Both the position numbers and the translations under genes were made by a program. The notes under the pieces are model-generated. The model was not told the DNA's origin. It did no database searches and saw only the letters and a list, made by a program, of their open reading frames with translations. 7,501 bases of DNA from Microbacterium sp. (lineage in GTDB: Bacteria > Actinomycetota > Actinomycetes > Actinomycetales > Microbacteriaceae), in the NCBI GenBank assembly GCA_029267645.1, contig JAJUIM010000086.1, positions 1 through 7,501 on the forward strand, given 5' to 3'. This document shows, piece by piece, positions 1 to 6,376 of the stretch. Each line of letters opens with the position of its first letter. Position 1 is the stretch's first letter.

Positions 1-507
1 GAGGCCGCCGTCGAGCTGTTCCTCGAGCAGGGCTTCGACGGCACGAACGTGACCGAGATCGCGCTGCGCGCCGGCATCGGCCGGTCGAGCTTCTTCAACT
101 ACGCCTCGAGCAAGGCCGACCTGCTGTGGGGCGACCTCGACGGGCGGATCCGCGCCGCCGGCGCCGCGGTCGACTCGGGCCTGCCGCTCCGCGACGCGCT
201 CGCGAAGGTCGGCGAGGGGATCGCGCCCGACGCGCTCGCGCTCGCGATCGGCAACGCCGAGACCATGCGCATCGAGGATCACCTCGAGCGCGAGGCGGGG
301 CTGCGCCTGTGGCGGCTGTCGGACATCGCGGCGACCGCGCTGCGCAGGGAGGGCGCGGATCCCCTCGACGCGCGCGTGCTCGGCGGCGCGTACGGGGCGG
401 CCGTGATCGCGGCGATCTGGGCGTGGGCGTCGCACGCACCGGGCGCGAAGCCGCTCGCGGCGCACGTCGCAGAGGCCCTCGACCGCGTGCCGTCCTCCGG
501 GCGGTGA
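1..507 (+). CDS. TetR-family transcriptional regulator (3' part; start outside window)
   Basis: The frame is open from base 1 to TGA at 505-507, giving 168 visible residues; roughly 20-30 N-terminal residues are probably missing, judged from the usual TetR length of about 190-210. The visible start (EAAVELFLEQGFDGTNVTEI) is the end of helix 1 plus helix 2 of a TetR DNA-binding domain. It is followed by the turn and recognition helix around AGIGRSSFFNYASSKADLL (residues about 24-42). The SFFNYASSK segment matches the TetR subgroup with a TFFRYFPSK-like motif. The remaining ~120 residues are Ala-rich helices expected to form the ligand-binding and dimerisation domain, with no signature revealing the ligand. 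A GTG at 49 is in frame but would cut the helix-turn-helix, so it is not the start. The gene ends 32 bases before ffh with no terminator-like hairpin between, so read-through into ffh is possible. Targets are unknown; they may lie upstream, outside the window. Confidence 0.88.
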   Translation, partial: EAAVELFLEQGFDGTNVTEIALRAGIGRSSFFNYASSKADLLWGDLDGRIRAAGAAVDSGLPLRDALAKVGEGIAPDALALAIGNAETMRIEDHLEREAGLRLWRLSDIAATALRREGADPLDARVLGGAYGAAVIAAIWAWASHAPGAKPLAAHVAEALDRVPSSGR

Positions 508-524
508 CGCAGGGCGCCCTCGCG

Positions 525-530
525 TAGAAT
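525..530 (+). promoter_or_regulatory. Candidate -10 box for ffh, very close to the start codon
   Basis: TAGAAT fits the actinobacterial -10 consensus TANNNT and ends 9 bases before the ffh ATG at 540. A weak -35-like GGTGAC lies at 503-508 with a 16-base spacer, overlapping the stop codon of the upstream TetR gene. Transcription starting 6-9 bases after the -10 box would begin at about 537-540, giving a leaderless or nearly leaderless ffh mRNA. A GAGG at 532-535 could act as a ribosome binding site only on longer transcripts, for example read-through from the TetR gene. This is inferred from sequence only. Confidence 0.45.
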
Positions 531-539
531 CGAGGCATC

Positions 540-2102
540 ATGGCTGCTTTCGGTGATCTGTCCTCGCGTCTCGTCGAGACATTCAAGAACCTCCGCACGA
601 AGGGGCGTCTGTCCGCCGCCGACGTCGACGGCACGGTGCGCGAGATCCGTCGCGCCCTCCTCGACGCCGACGTCGCGCTCGAGGTCGTCAAGGGCTTCAC
701 GTCGCAGGTGCGCGAGCGCGCGCTGAGCGACGAGGTCAACCGCGCGCTCAACCCCGCGCAGCAGGTCGTGCAGATCGTCAACGAGGAGCTCGTGTCGATC
801 CTCGGCGGCGAGCAGCGCAAGCTCCAGTTCGCCAAGACGCCGCCGACCGTCATCATGCTCGCGGGCCTGCAGGGATCCGGTAAGACGACGTTCGCCGGCA
901 AGCTCGCGAAGCGCCTGCAGAAGGACGGGCACACGCCGCTCCTCATCGCGGCCGACCTCCAGCGCCCCAACGCGGTGAACCAGCTGCAGGTCGTCGCCGA
1001 GCGCGCAGGCGCCGCGATCTACGCGCCCGAGCCCGGCAACGGCGTCGGCGACCCCATCAAGGTGTCGAAGCAGGGCGTCGAGTTCGCGCGGCAGAAGCTG
1101 CACGACGTCGTCATCATCGACACGGCCGGCCGCCTCGGCGTCGACGAGGAGCTCATGAAGCAGGCCTCGAAGATCCGCCGCGCGACGGATCCCGACGAGG
1201 TGCTGTTCGTCATCGACTCGATGATCGGTCAGGACGCCGTCAACACCGCGAAGGCCTTCCAGGAGGGCGTCGACTTCACGGGCGTCGTCCTGTCGAAGCT
1301 CGACGGCGACGCGCGAGGCGGCGCGGCGCTGTCGGTCGCCTCCGTGACGGGCCGGCCCATCATCTTCGCGTCGAACGGCGAGGACCTCGATGCGCTCGAG
1401 GAGTTCCACCCCGACCGCATGGCGAGCCGCATCCTCGACCTCGGCGACGTGCTCACCCTCATCGAGCAGGCCCAGCAGGCGTTCGACGAGGAGGAGGCGA
1501 AGAAGGTCGCCGACAAGCTCGCGAAGGAGGCCTTCACCCTCGACGACTTCCTCGAGCAGATGCAGCAGCTCAAGAAGATGGGCTCGATGAAGAAGATGCT
1601 CGGCATGCTCCCCGGCATGGGCGGGCAGATGAAGCAGCAGCTCGAGAACTTCGACGACAGCGAGATCGGCCGCACCGAGGCGATCATCCGGGGCATGACG
1701 CCGGCCGAGCGCCAGAACACGAAGATCCTCAACGGATCCCGCCGCGCCCGCATCGCGCGCGGCTCCGGCGTCACCGTCACCGAGGTCAACCAGCTCGTGA
1801 ACCGGTTCGAGCAGGCCGCGAAGATGATGAAGAAGGTCGCGCGCGGCGAGAACGCGGGCATTCCCGGCATGGGCGCGATGCCCGGCGTGAAGCCCGGCGC
1901 CTCCTCGAAGCGCGCCAAGAAGGGCAAGAAGGGCAAGTTCCAGACCGGTCGCTCGGGCAACCCCGCCAAGCGCGCCACGGGAGCGCCCGGGGAGACGCCG
2001 GCGCAGCCGACGGGATCCGGCTTCGGGCTCGGCGCGGCGGGCGCGCCGCAGCCGAGCGAGACCGACATGGCCGAGATCCAGAAGCTCTTCGGCAAGAACT
2101 GA
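540..2102 (+). CDS. ffh: Signal recognition particle protein Ffh (SRP54 homologue)
   Basis: This 520-residue GTPase binds 4.5S RNA and the signal sequences of nascent membrane proteins and delivers ribosomes to the FtsY receptor at the membrane. The N-terminal helical domain spans about 1-90. The NG GTPase domain shows G1 GLQGSGKTT (109-117), G2 DLQRPNA (139-145), G3 DTAGR (194-198), G4 SKLD (252-255) followed by GDARGG, and the conserved EFHPDRMASRILDLGD (288-303). G4 has Ser where the consensus has Thr, as I recall for many actinobacterial Ffh proteins. The methionine-rich M domain (about 330-434) carries the MKKMLGMLPGM finger loop (350-360). The RNA-binding helix-turn-helix around SRRARIARGSG (400-410) is intact. 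The tail is low-complexity and lysine-rich (KRAKKGKKGK, 457-466), ending in IQKLFGKN. ATG at 540 gives the canonical N-terminus MAAFGDLSSRL and has GAGG four bases upstream. The gene is complete, without frameshift. Confidence 0.98.
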   Translation: MAAFGDLSSRLVETFKNLRTKGRLSAADVDGTVREIRRALLDADVALEVVKGFTSQVRERALSDEVNRALNPAQQVVQIVNEELVSILGGEQRKLQFAKTPPTVIMLAGLQGSGKTTFAGKLAKRLQKDGHTPLLIAADLQRPNAVNQLQVVAERAGAAIYAPEPGNGVGDPIKVSKQGVEFARQKLHDVVIIDTAGRLGVDEELMKQASKIRRATDPDEVLFVIDSMIGQDAVNTAKAFQEGVDFTGVVLSKLDGDARGGAALSVASVTGRPIIFASNGEDLDALEEFHPDRMASRILDLGDVLTLIEQAQQAFDEEEAKKVADKLAKEAFTLDDFLEQMQQLKKMGSMKKMLGMLPGMGGQMKQQLENFDDSEIGRTEAIIRGMTPAERQNTKILNGSRRARIARGSGVTVTEVNQLVNRFEQAAKMMKKVARGENAGIPGMGAMPGVKPGASSKRAKKGKKGKFQTGRSGNPAKRATGAPGETPAQPTGSGFGLGAAGAPQPSETDMAEIQKLFGKN

Positions 2103-2110
2103 CGACGCGA

Positions 2111-2146
2111 AAAGCGGGCCGGGAGCGATCGCTCCCGGCCCGCTTT
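2111..2146. terminator. Bidirectional intrinsic terminator between convergent ffh and glpK
   Basis: The 36 bases form a perfect palindrome: a 16-bp stem (2111-2126 with 2131-2146) around a GATC loop, with a GC-rich core flanked by AAA on the left and TTT on the right. A bulged A at 2110 allows a further CG/CG pair at 2108-2109 with 2147-2148. It begins 9 bases after the ffh stop and ends 17 bases before the glpK stop. By symmetry it can terminate both ffh and the glycerol genes. The U-tract is short (three), as is common in high-GC actinobacteria. Confidence 0.88.
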
Positions 2147-2163
2147 CGTGTGCAGCTCACGCG

Positions 2164-3678
2164 TCAGCGCACGTCCTCGTCGACCCAGTCCATCGACTTC
2201 GTGACGGCCTTGCGCCACAGGCGCAGCGTGCGGTCGGCCTCGGCCTCGTCCATCTTCGGCTCCCAGCGGCGGTCCTCCTGCCAGTTGGCGGAGAGCTCGT
2301 CGCGGTCCTTCCAGAAGCCGACCGCGAGTCCCGCGGCGTACGCGGCGCCGAGCGCCGTCGTCTCGGCGACGACGGGGCGCACGACGGGCACGCGCAGCAG
2401 GTCCGCCTGGAACTGCATGAGCGTGTCGTTCGCGACCATGCCGCCGTCGACGCGCAGCTCCGAGAGCTCCACGCCGGCGTCGGCGTTGACGGCGTCGAGC
2501 ACGTCGCGCGTCTGGAAGGCGACGGCCTCGAGCGCGGCCCGGGCGATGTGGCCCTTGTTGACGTAGCGCGTCATGCCGACGATGGCGCCGCGGGCGTCGG
2601 GGCGCCAGTACGGCGCGTACAGGCCCGAGAACGCCGGCACAAAGTACACGCCGCCGTTGTCGTCGACGTCCTTCGCGAGCTCCTCGACCTCGGGCGCCGA
2701 GCGGATGATGCCGAGCTGGTCGCGCAGCCACTGGATGAGCGAGCCCGTCACGGCGATCGATCCCTCGAGCGCGTACTGCACGGGCTCGTCGCCCAGCTTG
2801 TAGCCGATCGTCGTCAGCAGGCCGTTCTTCGAGAGGATCTTCTCCTCACCCGTCTGGAAGATGAGGAAGTTGCCCGTGCCGTACGTGTTCTTGCTCTCGC
2901 CGGCCGCGAACGCCGCCTGGCCGAAGGTCGCGGCCTGCTGGTCGCCGAGGATGCCCGCGATGGGCGTCTCGCGCAGGAGCGACGAGTCCTCGGCGTGGCC
3001 GTAGACCTCGGACGACGAGCGGATCTCGGGCATCATCGACCGCGGCACGCCGAACGTCTCGAGGATGTCGTCGCGCCACTCGAGGGTCTCGAGGTCCATG
3101 AACAGCGTGCGCGAGGCGTTCGTCACGTCGGTGACGTGCACGCCGTCCTCGGGGCCACCCGTGAGGTTCCAGAGCACCCAGGTGTCGGTCGTGCCGAAGA
3201 TGAGGTCGCCGCGCTCGGCCCGCTCGCGCGCGCCCTCGACGTTCTCGAGGATCCACGCGATCTTCGTGCCCGCGAAGTACGTCGCGAGCGGCAGGCCCAC
3301 GATGTCCTTGAAGCGGTCGGTGCCGCCGTCGGCCGCGAGGCGGTCGACGATGTCCTGCGTGCGCGTGTCCTGCCACACGATCGCGTTGTACACGGGCTCG
3401 CCCGTGTTCTTGTCCCACACGACGGCGGTCTCGCGCTGGTTCGTGATGCCGATCGCCTCGATGTGGTGGCGGGTCAGGTCGGCGCGGCTCAGCGCGAGGC
3501 CGATGACCTCCTGCACGTTGTGCCAGATCTCGGTCGCGTCGTGCTCGACCCAGCCCGGCCGCGGGAAGATCTGCTCGTGCTCCTTCTGGCCGACCGAGAC
3601 GATCGACCCCTTCTTGTCGAAGATGATGGCGCGCGACGAAGTCGTGCCCTGGTCGATTGCGAGGATGTATTCGCCCAT
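2164..3678 (-). CDS. glpK: Glycerol kinase
   Basis: GlpK phosphorylates glycerol with ATP to sn-glycerol 3-phosphate in the cytoplasm, trapping what GlpF lets in. The protein has 504 residues, the family's normal length. Visible FGGY-kinase landmarks are the N-terminal phosphate-binding loop [15 protein letters not shown] (7-21), [13 protein letters not shown] (40-52), the substrate-binding ITNQRET (78-84), [13 protein letters not shown] (134-146) and TDTWVLW (164-170). GDQQAA (245-250) contains the expected catalytic base Asp246; NTYGTGNF (264-271), the C-terminal-half GAIVGMT (364-370), and the adenine-pocket DGG and [16 protein letters not shown] (441-456) follow. The open frame extends further upstream, but ATG at 3678 gives the family N-terminus [11 protein letters not shown] and has AGGAG nine bases upstream. 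It lies 44 bases downstream of glpF, suggesting co-transcription, and ends at the shared terminator. The loop before the catalytic Asp ([10 protein letters not shown]) appears to lack the His that HPr phosphorylates in Firmicutes GlpK. Confidence 0.98.
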   Translation of the reverse strand: MGEYILAIDQGTTSSRAIIFDKKGSIVSVGQKEHEQIFPRPGWVEHDATEIWHNVQEVIGLALSRADLTRHHIEAIGITNQRETAVVWDKNTGEPVYNAIVWQDTRTQDIVDRLAADGGTDRFKDIVGLPLATYFAGTKIAWILENVEGARERAERGDLIFGTTDTWVLWNLTGGPEDGVHVTDVTNASRTLFMDLETLEWRDDILETFGVPRSMMPEIRSSSEVYGHAEDSSLLRETPIAGILGDQQAATFGQAAFAAGESKNTYGTGNFLIFQTGEEKILSKNGLLTTIGYKLGDEPVQYALEGSIAVTGSLIQWLRDQLGIIRSAPEVEELAKDVDDNGGVYFVPAFSGLYAPYWRPDARGAIVGMTRYVNKGHIARAALEAVAFQTRDVLDAVNADAGVELSELRVDGGMVANDTLMQFQADLLRVPVVRPVVAETTALGAAYAAGLAVGFWKDRDELSANWQEDRRWEPKMDEAEADRTLRLWRKAVTKSMDWVDEDVR

Positions 3679-3687
3679 GACGTGATT

Positions 3688-3692
3688 CTCCT
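3688..3692 (-). promoter_or_regulatory. Ribosome binding site of glpK (fixes its start)
   Basis: AGGAG on the minus strand lies nine bases before the ATG at 3678. It supports MGEYIL as the N-terminus rather than upstream codons of the same open frame. It sits in the 44-base gap after glpF (3679-3722), which holds no terminator-like hairpin and no clear promoter, consistent with glpF-glpK co-transcription. Confidence 0.8.
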
Positions 3693-3722
3693 GTGAATGC
3701 GGTGCGATGGTCTGGGGTGCGG

Positions 3723-4478
3723 TCACGCTGCGAGTCCGAGCAGCAGGGGAGCGGCGGCGGCCGCGAGCGCGCCTCCGACGAGGGGGCCGACGACGGGAAC
3801 CCACGAGTAGGCCCAGTCGCTCGAGCCCTTGCCCTTGATCGGCAGGATCGCGTGTGCGATGCGCGGGCCGAGGTCGCGGGCGGGGTTGATGGCGTAGCCG
3901 GTCGGTCCGCCGAGCGACGCGCCGATGCCGACCACGACGAGTGCGACGGGCAGGCCCGTCAGCGGGCCGAGGCCTCCGGGCACGCCGACCTGCACGTCGC
4001 CGAAGTCGGCGAACGCGAACACGGCGAACACGAGCACGAAGGTTGCGATGACCTCGGTGACGAAGTTCAGGCCGTATGAGCGGATCTCGGGGCCCGTCGC
4101 GAAGACGCCGAGCTTGCTCGCCGGGTTCTCCTCGGCGTCGAAGTGCTTCTTGTAGGCGACGTAGCAGAGGATCGCGCCGATGATGCCGCCGACGAGCTCG
4201 GCGACGGTCGCGATGAGGAACATCGGCACGTCGATCGTGCCCGCGATGAGCAGGCCGAGGCCGACGGCCGGGTTGAGGATGGCACCCGAGTAGGCCGAGG
4301 TGAGGAAGCCGACGAAGACGCCGAGCCCCCAGCCCCAGTTGATCATGAGGGTGCCGCCGCCGAAGCCCTTGGTCTTGGCGAGGATGACGTTGGCGACGAC
4401 ACCGCAGCCGAGCAGCACGAGCAGCGCCGTGCCCACGAGTTCCGAGGTGAAGTACAGCCCCAGATTCACGTCTTGCAT
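3723..4478 (-). CDS. glpF: Glycerol uptake facilitator (aquaglyceroporin, MIP family)
   Basis: This 251-residue inner-membrane channel allows passive glycerol entry. It shows the MIP pattern of six transmembrane segments (about 8-32, 44-62, 84-109, 136-158, 176-194, 222-247) and two half-helices with NPA motifs: LNPAV (68-72) and INPARD (197-202). Arg201 after the second NPA is the selectivity-filter arginine. Asp202 and Arg206 (NPARDLGPR) and Pro228 are aquaglyceroporin rather than water-channel features. Trp50 and Tyr195 are at the positions of E. coli GlpF Trp48 and Phe200. The stretches [14 protein letters not shown] and [10 protein letters not shown] resemble Bacillus-type GlpF closely. 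The loop-B His of the usual SGAHxNPA is replaced by Ile67. ATG at 4478 gives [10 protein letters not shown], with an AGG-containing ribosome site 11 bases upstream; upstream sequence in this frame encodes no channel-like residues. It lies 89 bases downstream of glpD and 44 bases upstream of glpK. Confidence 0.95.
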   Translation of the reverse strand: MQDVNLGLYFTSELVGTALLVLLGCGVVANVILAKTKGFGGGTLMINWGWGLGVFVGFLTSAYSGAILNPAVGLGLLIAGTIDVPMFLIATVAELVGGIIGAILCYVAYKKHFDAEENPASKLGVFATGPEIRSYGLNFVTEVIATFVLVFAVFAFADFGDVQVGVPGGLGPLTGLPVALVVVGIGASLGGPTGYAINPARDLGPRIAHAILPIKGKGSSDWAYSWVPVVGPLVGGALAAAAAPLLLGLAA

Positions 4479-4496
4479 GTCTTCATTGACCTTTCT

Positions 4497-4519
4497 CCAC
4501 GGACATCTCTTGGCCGTGG
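4497..4519 (-). promoter_or_regulatory. Inverted repeat overlapping the glpF ribosome-binding region
   Basis: CCACGG (4497-4502) and CCGTGG (4514-4519) are exact inverted repeats separated by 11 bases. In the glpF message they could pair as a small hairpin whose 3' arm includes two bases of the purine-rich GGAG at 4495-4498, just upstream of AGG at 4490-4492. It may modulate glpF translation or be a protein site; six base pairs in GC-rich DNA is weak support. Confidence 0.3.
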
Positions 4520-4531
4520 GGTGATGTTGTG

Positions 4532-4560
4532 GGGCCGCGGCGCCGAAGGCGCCGCGGCCC
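4532..4560 (-). promoter_or_regulatory. Strong GC hairpin between glpD and glpF
   Basis: Arms 4532-4544 and 4548-4560 form a perfect 13-bp, all-GC stem around a three-base loop (TTC on the glpD-glpF strand). It starts 8 bases after the glpD stop codon (4568-4570). No T-run follows on the minus strand (the next bases are CACAACATC), so it is not a classical terminator. It could stabilise the 3' end of glpD mRNA or partly attenuate transcription so that glpF and glpK are expressed differently from glpD. The remainder of this 89-base gap shows no convincing promoter. Confidence 0.6.
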
Positions 4561-4567
4561 GGGTGCC

Positions 4568-6262
4568 TCAGGAGGCGAGGGCGACGCCGTGGCTGTCGCC
4601 GAGCTCCCTGCGCATCTGCTCCGCCTCGCTGTGGCGGCGATCGGCGTCCCAGCCGAGCAGCTCGCCGAGCGCGGACGCGAGTTCGTCGATGACCTGCGGC
4701 GTCGCGTCGCCCGTGAAGGCGATGCTCGTGCGGCGCAGGATCACGTCGTTGAGGTGCACGACCGCCTCGCGCTCGACCATCCACGCGAGCTCGCGCGTCG
4801 ACAGCGCGCCGCCCGCGAGCGGGGCGTCCTCGCCCTCCTCGATGAAGGCCCAGACGTCGGCCGCGCGCGTACCGTACCGCGCGAGCAGCGCGTCGGCACG
4901 GCGACCCGCGCCCGACAGGTGCGCGCGCTTCCATGCGTCGCGCTCGCTGTCGCTCGTGGGGAAGCCGCGGCCGCCGCCGATCGGGCGGTCGGTCGTCGAC
5001 GTCGTGCGCGCGCGGCCGAGCAGCTCGAGCACGCGGGTCGCGAGGGTCTCGCCGAGCGCGCGGAAGGTCGTCCACTTGCCGCCCACGAGGCTCACGACGG
5101 GCGTCGTGCGCGACGCGTCGACCTCGACGCGGTAGTCGCGCGAGACGAAGCCGGGCGCCGTGTCCTCATGACGCGGCAGCGGGCGGATCCCCGAGAAGCG
5201 GTACACGATCTGGTCGCGCTCGACGCGCAGCGTCGGGAAGACGTGGTGGATGAGGTCGAAGAAGTAGTCGACCTCCTCCTCTGTGCACACGGTCGGCTCG
5301 CTCGGATCGGCGTCGATGTCGGTCGTGCCGACGAGCACGCGCCCCTTGAGCGGGTAGATGAGCACGATGCGGCCGTCGGAGTGCTCGAAGAAGATCTCGC
5401 GCCCGCCCGTCGCCGCGAGCAGCTCGGGGTGGTCGAGCACGATGTGCGAGCCCTTCGTACCGCCCATGTAGGACGTGTCGCGCCCGAGCGCGGCGTTCGT
5501 GAGGTCAGTCCAGGGGCCGGAGGCGTTGACGACGACGTCGGCCGAGACGACGAACTCCTCGCCGGTCTCGCGGTCGCGCAGCGTCACGCCCTGGTCGTTC
5601 TGGGCGACGGCCTCGACGTAGTTGAGCGCGTGGGCGCCCTCGTGCGCCGCGACGCCGTCGAGCAGCACGTCGAGCGCGAGCCGCTCGGGGTCGTGCATCG
5701 AGGCGTCGAAGTAGGTCGCCGTGTACTTGATGTTCTCGTCGAGCACGGGCAGCTCGGCGAGCGACTTCTTGCGCCCCAGGAAGCGGTGGCGGGGCACGGA
5801 TCCGCCGTCGCGCGAGAAGGTGTCGTACAGCGTCAGGCCGATCTTGATGAGCGCGGCGCCGCGCTCCTGCGGCTTGCCCGAACGGTGCGTCAGGAACCGC
5901 AGCGGCGCGGCGAGGATGCCCGAGAAGGTCGAGTAGATCGGAATCGTCGTCTTCAGCGGCTTGACGAAGTGCGGGGCGAGGCGCAGCAGGCGGTTGCGTT
6001 CCTGGACCGATTCGCGCACGAGGCGGAACTCGCCATTCTCGAGGTAGCGGATGCCGCCGTGGACCATGTGGCTCGATGCGGACGAGGCGCCGCCGGCGAA
6101 GTCGCCGCGCTCGACGAGGACGACGTCGACGCCCTGGAGTGCCAGGTCGCGGAACGTCGAGATGCCGTTGATGCCGCCGCCGATGATGAGGACGGAGGTC
6201 CGTCCGGCCTCGCGGACGGTGCGCACATCCGCACGATGCGGTGCGGGGAAGGGATCTGCCAT
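4568..6262 (-). CDS. glpD: FAD-dependent glycerol-3-phosphate dehydrogenase (aerobic type)
   Basis: GlpD oxidises sn-glycerol 3-phosphate to dihydroxyacetone phosphate at the inner face of the membrane and passes electrons through FAD to quinone. The 564-residue protein starts with a Rossmann FAD motif, VLIIGGGINGIS (24-35), with Glu51 ending the second strand. SSASSHMVHGGIRYLE (60-75) matches E. coli SSASSKLIHGGLRYLE. Expected substrate-binding residues are present: Arg72, Arg360 (SGIRPL) and Lys396 (GGKWTTFR). NASGPW (246-251), TKGSHIV (269-275) and VGTTD (311-315) are also family-typical. A C-terminal DAO_C-like helical domain (about 435-550) contains MVEREAVVHLNDVILRRTS. It is about 60 residues longer than E. 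coli GlpD, partly through an insert around 110-165. ATG at 6262 was chosen because GAGG lies six bases upstream; an in-frame ATG at 6274 has only an A-rich sequence before it. It is the first gene of the likely glpD-glpF-glpK unit. Confidence 0.97.
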   Translation of the reverse strand: MADPFPAPHRADVRTVREAGRTSVLIIGGGINGISTFRDLALQGVDVVLVERGDFAGGASSASSHMVHGGIRYLENGEFRLVRESVQERNRLLRLAPHFVKPLKTTIPIYSTFSGILAAPLRFLTHRSGKPQERGAALIKIGLTLYDTFSRDGGSVPRHRFLGRKKSLAELPVLDENIKYTATYFDASMHDPERLALDVLLDGVAAHEGAHALNYVEAVAQNDQGVTLRDRETGEEFVVSADVVVNASGPWTDLTNAALGRDTSYMGGTKGSHIVLDHPELLAATGGREIFFEHSDGRIVLIYPLKGRVLVGTTDIDADPSEPTVCTEEEVDYFFDLIHHVFPTLRVERDQIVYRFSGIRPLPRHEDTAPGFVSRDYRVEVDASRTTPVVSLVGGKWTTFRALGETLATRVLELLGRARTTSTTDRPIGGGRGFPTSDSERDAWKRAHLSGAGRRADALLARYGTRAADVWAFIEEGEDAPLAGGALSTRELAWMVEREAVVHLNDVILRRTSIAFTGDATPQVIDELASALGELLGWDADRRHSEAEQMRRELGDSHGVALAS

Positions 6263-6268
6263 GATCGA

Positions 6269-6272
6269 CCTC
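6269..6272 (-). promoter_or_regulatory. Ribosome binding site of glpD (decides the start)
   Basis: GAGG on the minus strand lies six bases before ATG 6262 (MADPFPAP). Using the ATG at 6274 (MRSIMADP) would place this site inside the coding sequence and leave only AAAGAA directly before that ATG. The downstream start is therefore preferred. Confidence 0.7.
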
Positions 6273-6295
6273 ATTTCTTTCGACTCGAACCAGCC

Positions 6296-6324
6296 TTGAC
6301 CCGATCGGCACAGGCGCGCAAACT
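6296..6324 (+). promoter_or_regulatory. Candidate promoter of the SorC-family regulator gene
   Basis: A -35-like TTGACC (6296-6301) is followed after exactly 17 bases by CAAACT (6319-6324). CAAACT keeps the A at position 2 and the T at position 6 that matter most in a -10 box. Transcription would start near 6331, inside the palindrome at 6328-6341, with a leader of about 50 bases before the GTG at 6381. The -35 box overlaps the first CCCGATCGGC repeat. The arrangement suggests autoregulation. Confidence 0.45.
6300..6309. repeat. CCCGATCGGC direct repeat, copy 1
   Basis: A 10-base word identical to the copy at 6343-6352; its core CCGATCGG is itself an 8-bp palindrome. It overlaps the -35 box of the candidate regulator promoter. 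A third match on the opposite strand (4976-4985) lies inside glpD coding sequence, encoding part of RPIGGG, so the word is not confined to the spacer. Confidence 0.5.
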
Positions 6325-6348
6325 AGTTGCACATATGTGCAGCCCGAT
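6320..6348 (-). promoter_or_regulatory. Weak candidate promoter for glpD
   Basis: On the minus strand TAGTTT (complement of 6320-6325) fits TANNNT as a -10 box about 58 bases upstream of the glpD ATG. A 17-base spacer leads to ATCGGG (6343-6348), which is a poor -35 box, so the promoter would need an activator or rely on the -10 box. The 14-bp palindrome at 6328-6341 lies wholly within the spacer, the right place for a repressor. It is the best candidate I can see in the spacer, but not strong. Confidence 0.3.
6328..6341. promoter_or_regulatory. Perfect 14-bp palindrome, probable operator of the divergent regulator
   Basis: TGCACATATGTGCA is a perfect inverted repeat centred between 6334 and 6335, AT-rich at its centre in otherwise GC-rich DNA. 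It lies in the 118-base spacer (6263-6380) between divergent glpD and the SorC-family regulator gene. It covers the regulator's predicted transcription start and the spacer of the candidate glpD promoter. A dimeric helix-turn-helix protein encoded next door is the most likely ligand. I saw no second full copy in the window. Confidence 0.72.
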
Positions 6349-6352
6349 CGGC
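6343..6352. repeat. CCCGATCGGC direct repeat, copy 2
   Basis: Identical to 6300-6309 and starting 43 bases after it, close to four turns of B-DNA, so both copies would face the same side of the helix. It lies one base beyond the 14-bp palindrome and overlaps the weak -35 box proposed for glpD. It may be an accessory site for the same tetrameric regulator, or chance in GC-rich DNA. Confidence 0.5.
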
Positions 6353-6370
6353 GCTCGCATTCGATCCGTC

Positions 6371-6376
6371 GAGGAG
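6371..6376 (+). promoter_or_regulatory. Ribosome binding site of the SorC-family regulator (decides the start)
   Basis: GAGGAG lies four bases before GTG 6381. It favours this start over the in-frame TTG at 6327, which has no ribosome site, lies beside the operator palindrome, and would add 18 residues (beginning LHICAARS) unlike the family. Confidence 0.75.

Noticed and set aside
1906..2060. Lysine- and Gly/Pro-rich tail of Ffh as a fusion or foreign insert
   Set aside because: Low-complexity basic tails ending in IQKLxGK are normal for actinobacterial Ffh, and codon use matches the rest of the gene.
1229..2731. A 500-codon minus-strand frame across ffh, the terminator and glpK
   Set aside because: It crosses the strong terminator hairpin and two well-identified genes, and shows no family motif; it is a high-GC shadow.
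4571..4971. Low-conservation C-terminal region of GlpD as possible frameshift or truncation
   Set aside because: The frame is continuous and the DAO_C-like motif MVEREAVVHLNDVILRRTS is intact; the region is naturally variable.
6223..6234. Second operator-like element GCACATCCGCAC in the 5' part of glpD
   Set aside because: Only the left half GCACAT matches the 14-bp palindrome; the right half does not, and it is inside coding sequence.
6263..6274. Upstream in-frame ATG (6274) for glpD
   Set aside because: The GAGG at 6269-6272 fits ATG 6262 with a six-base spacing, while 6274 has no comparable site.
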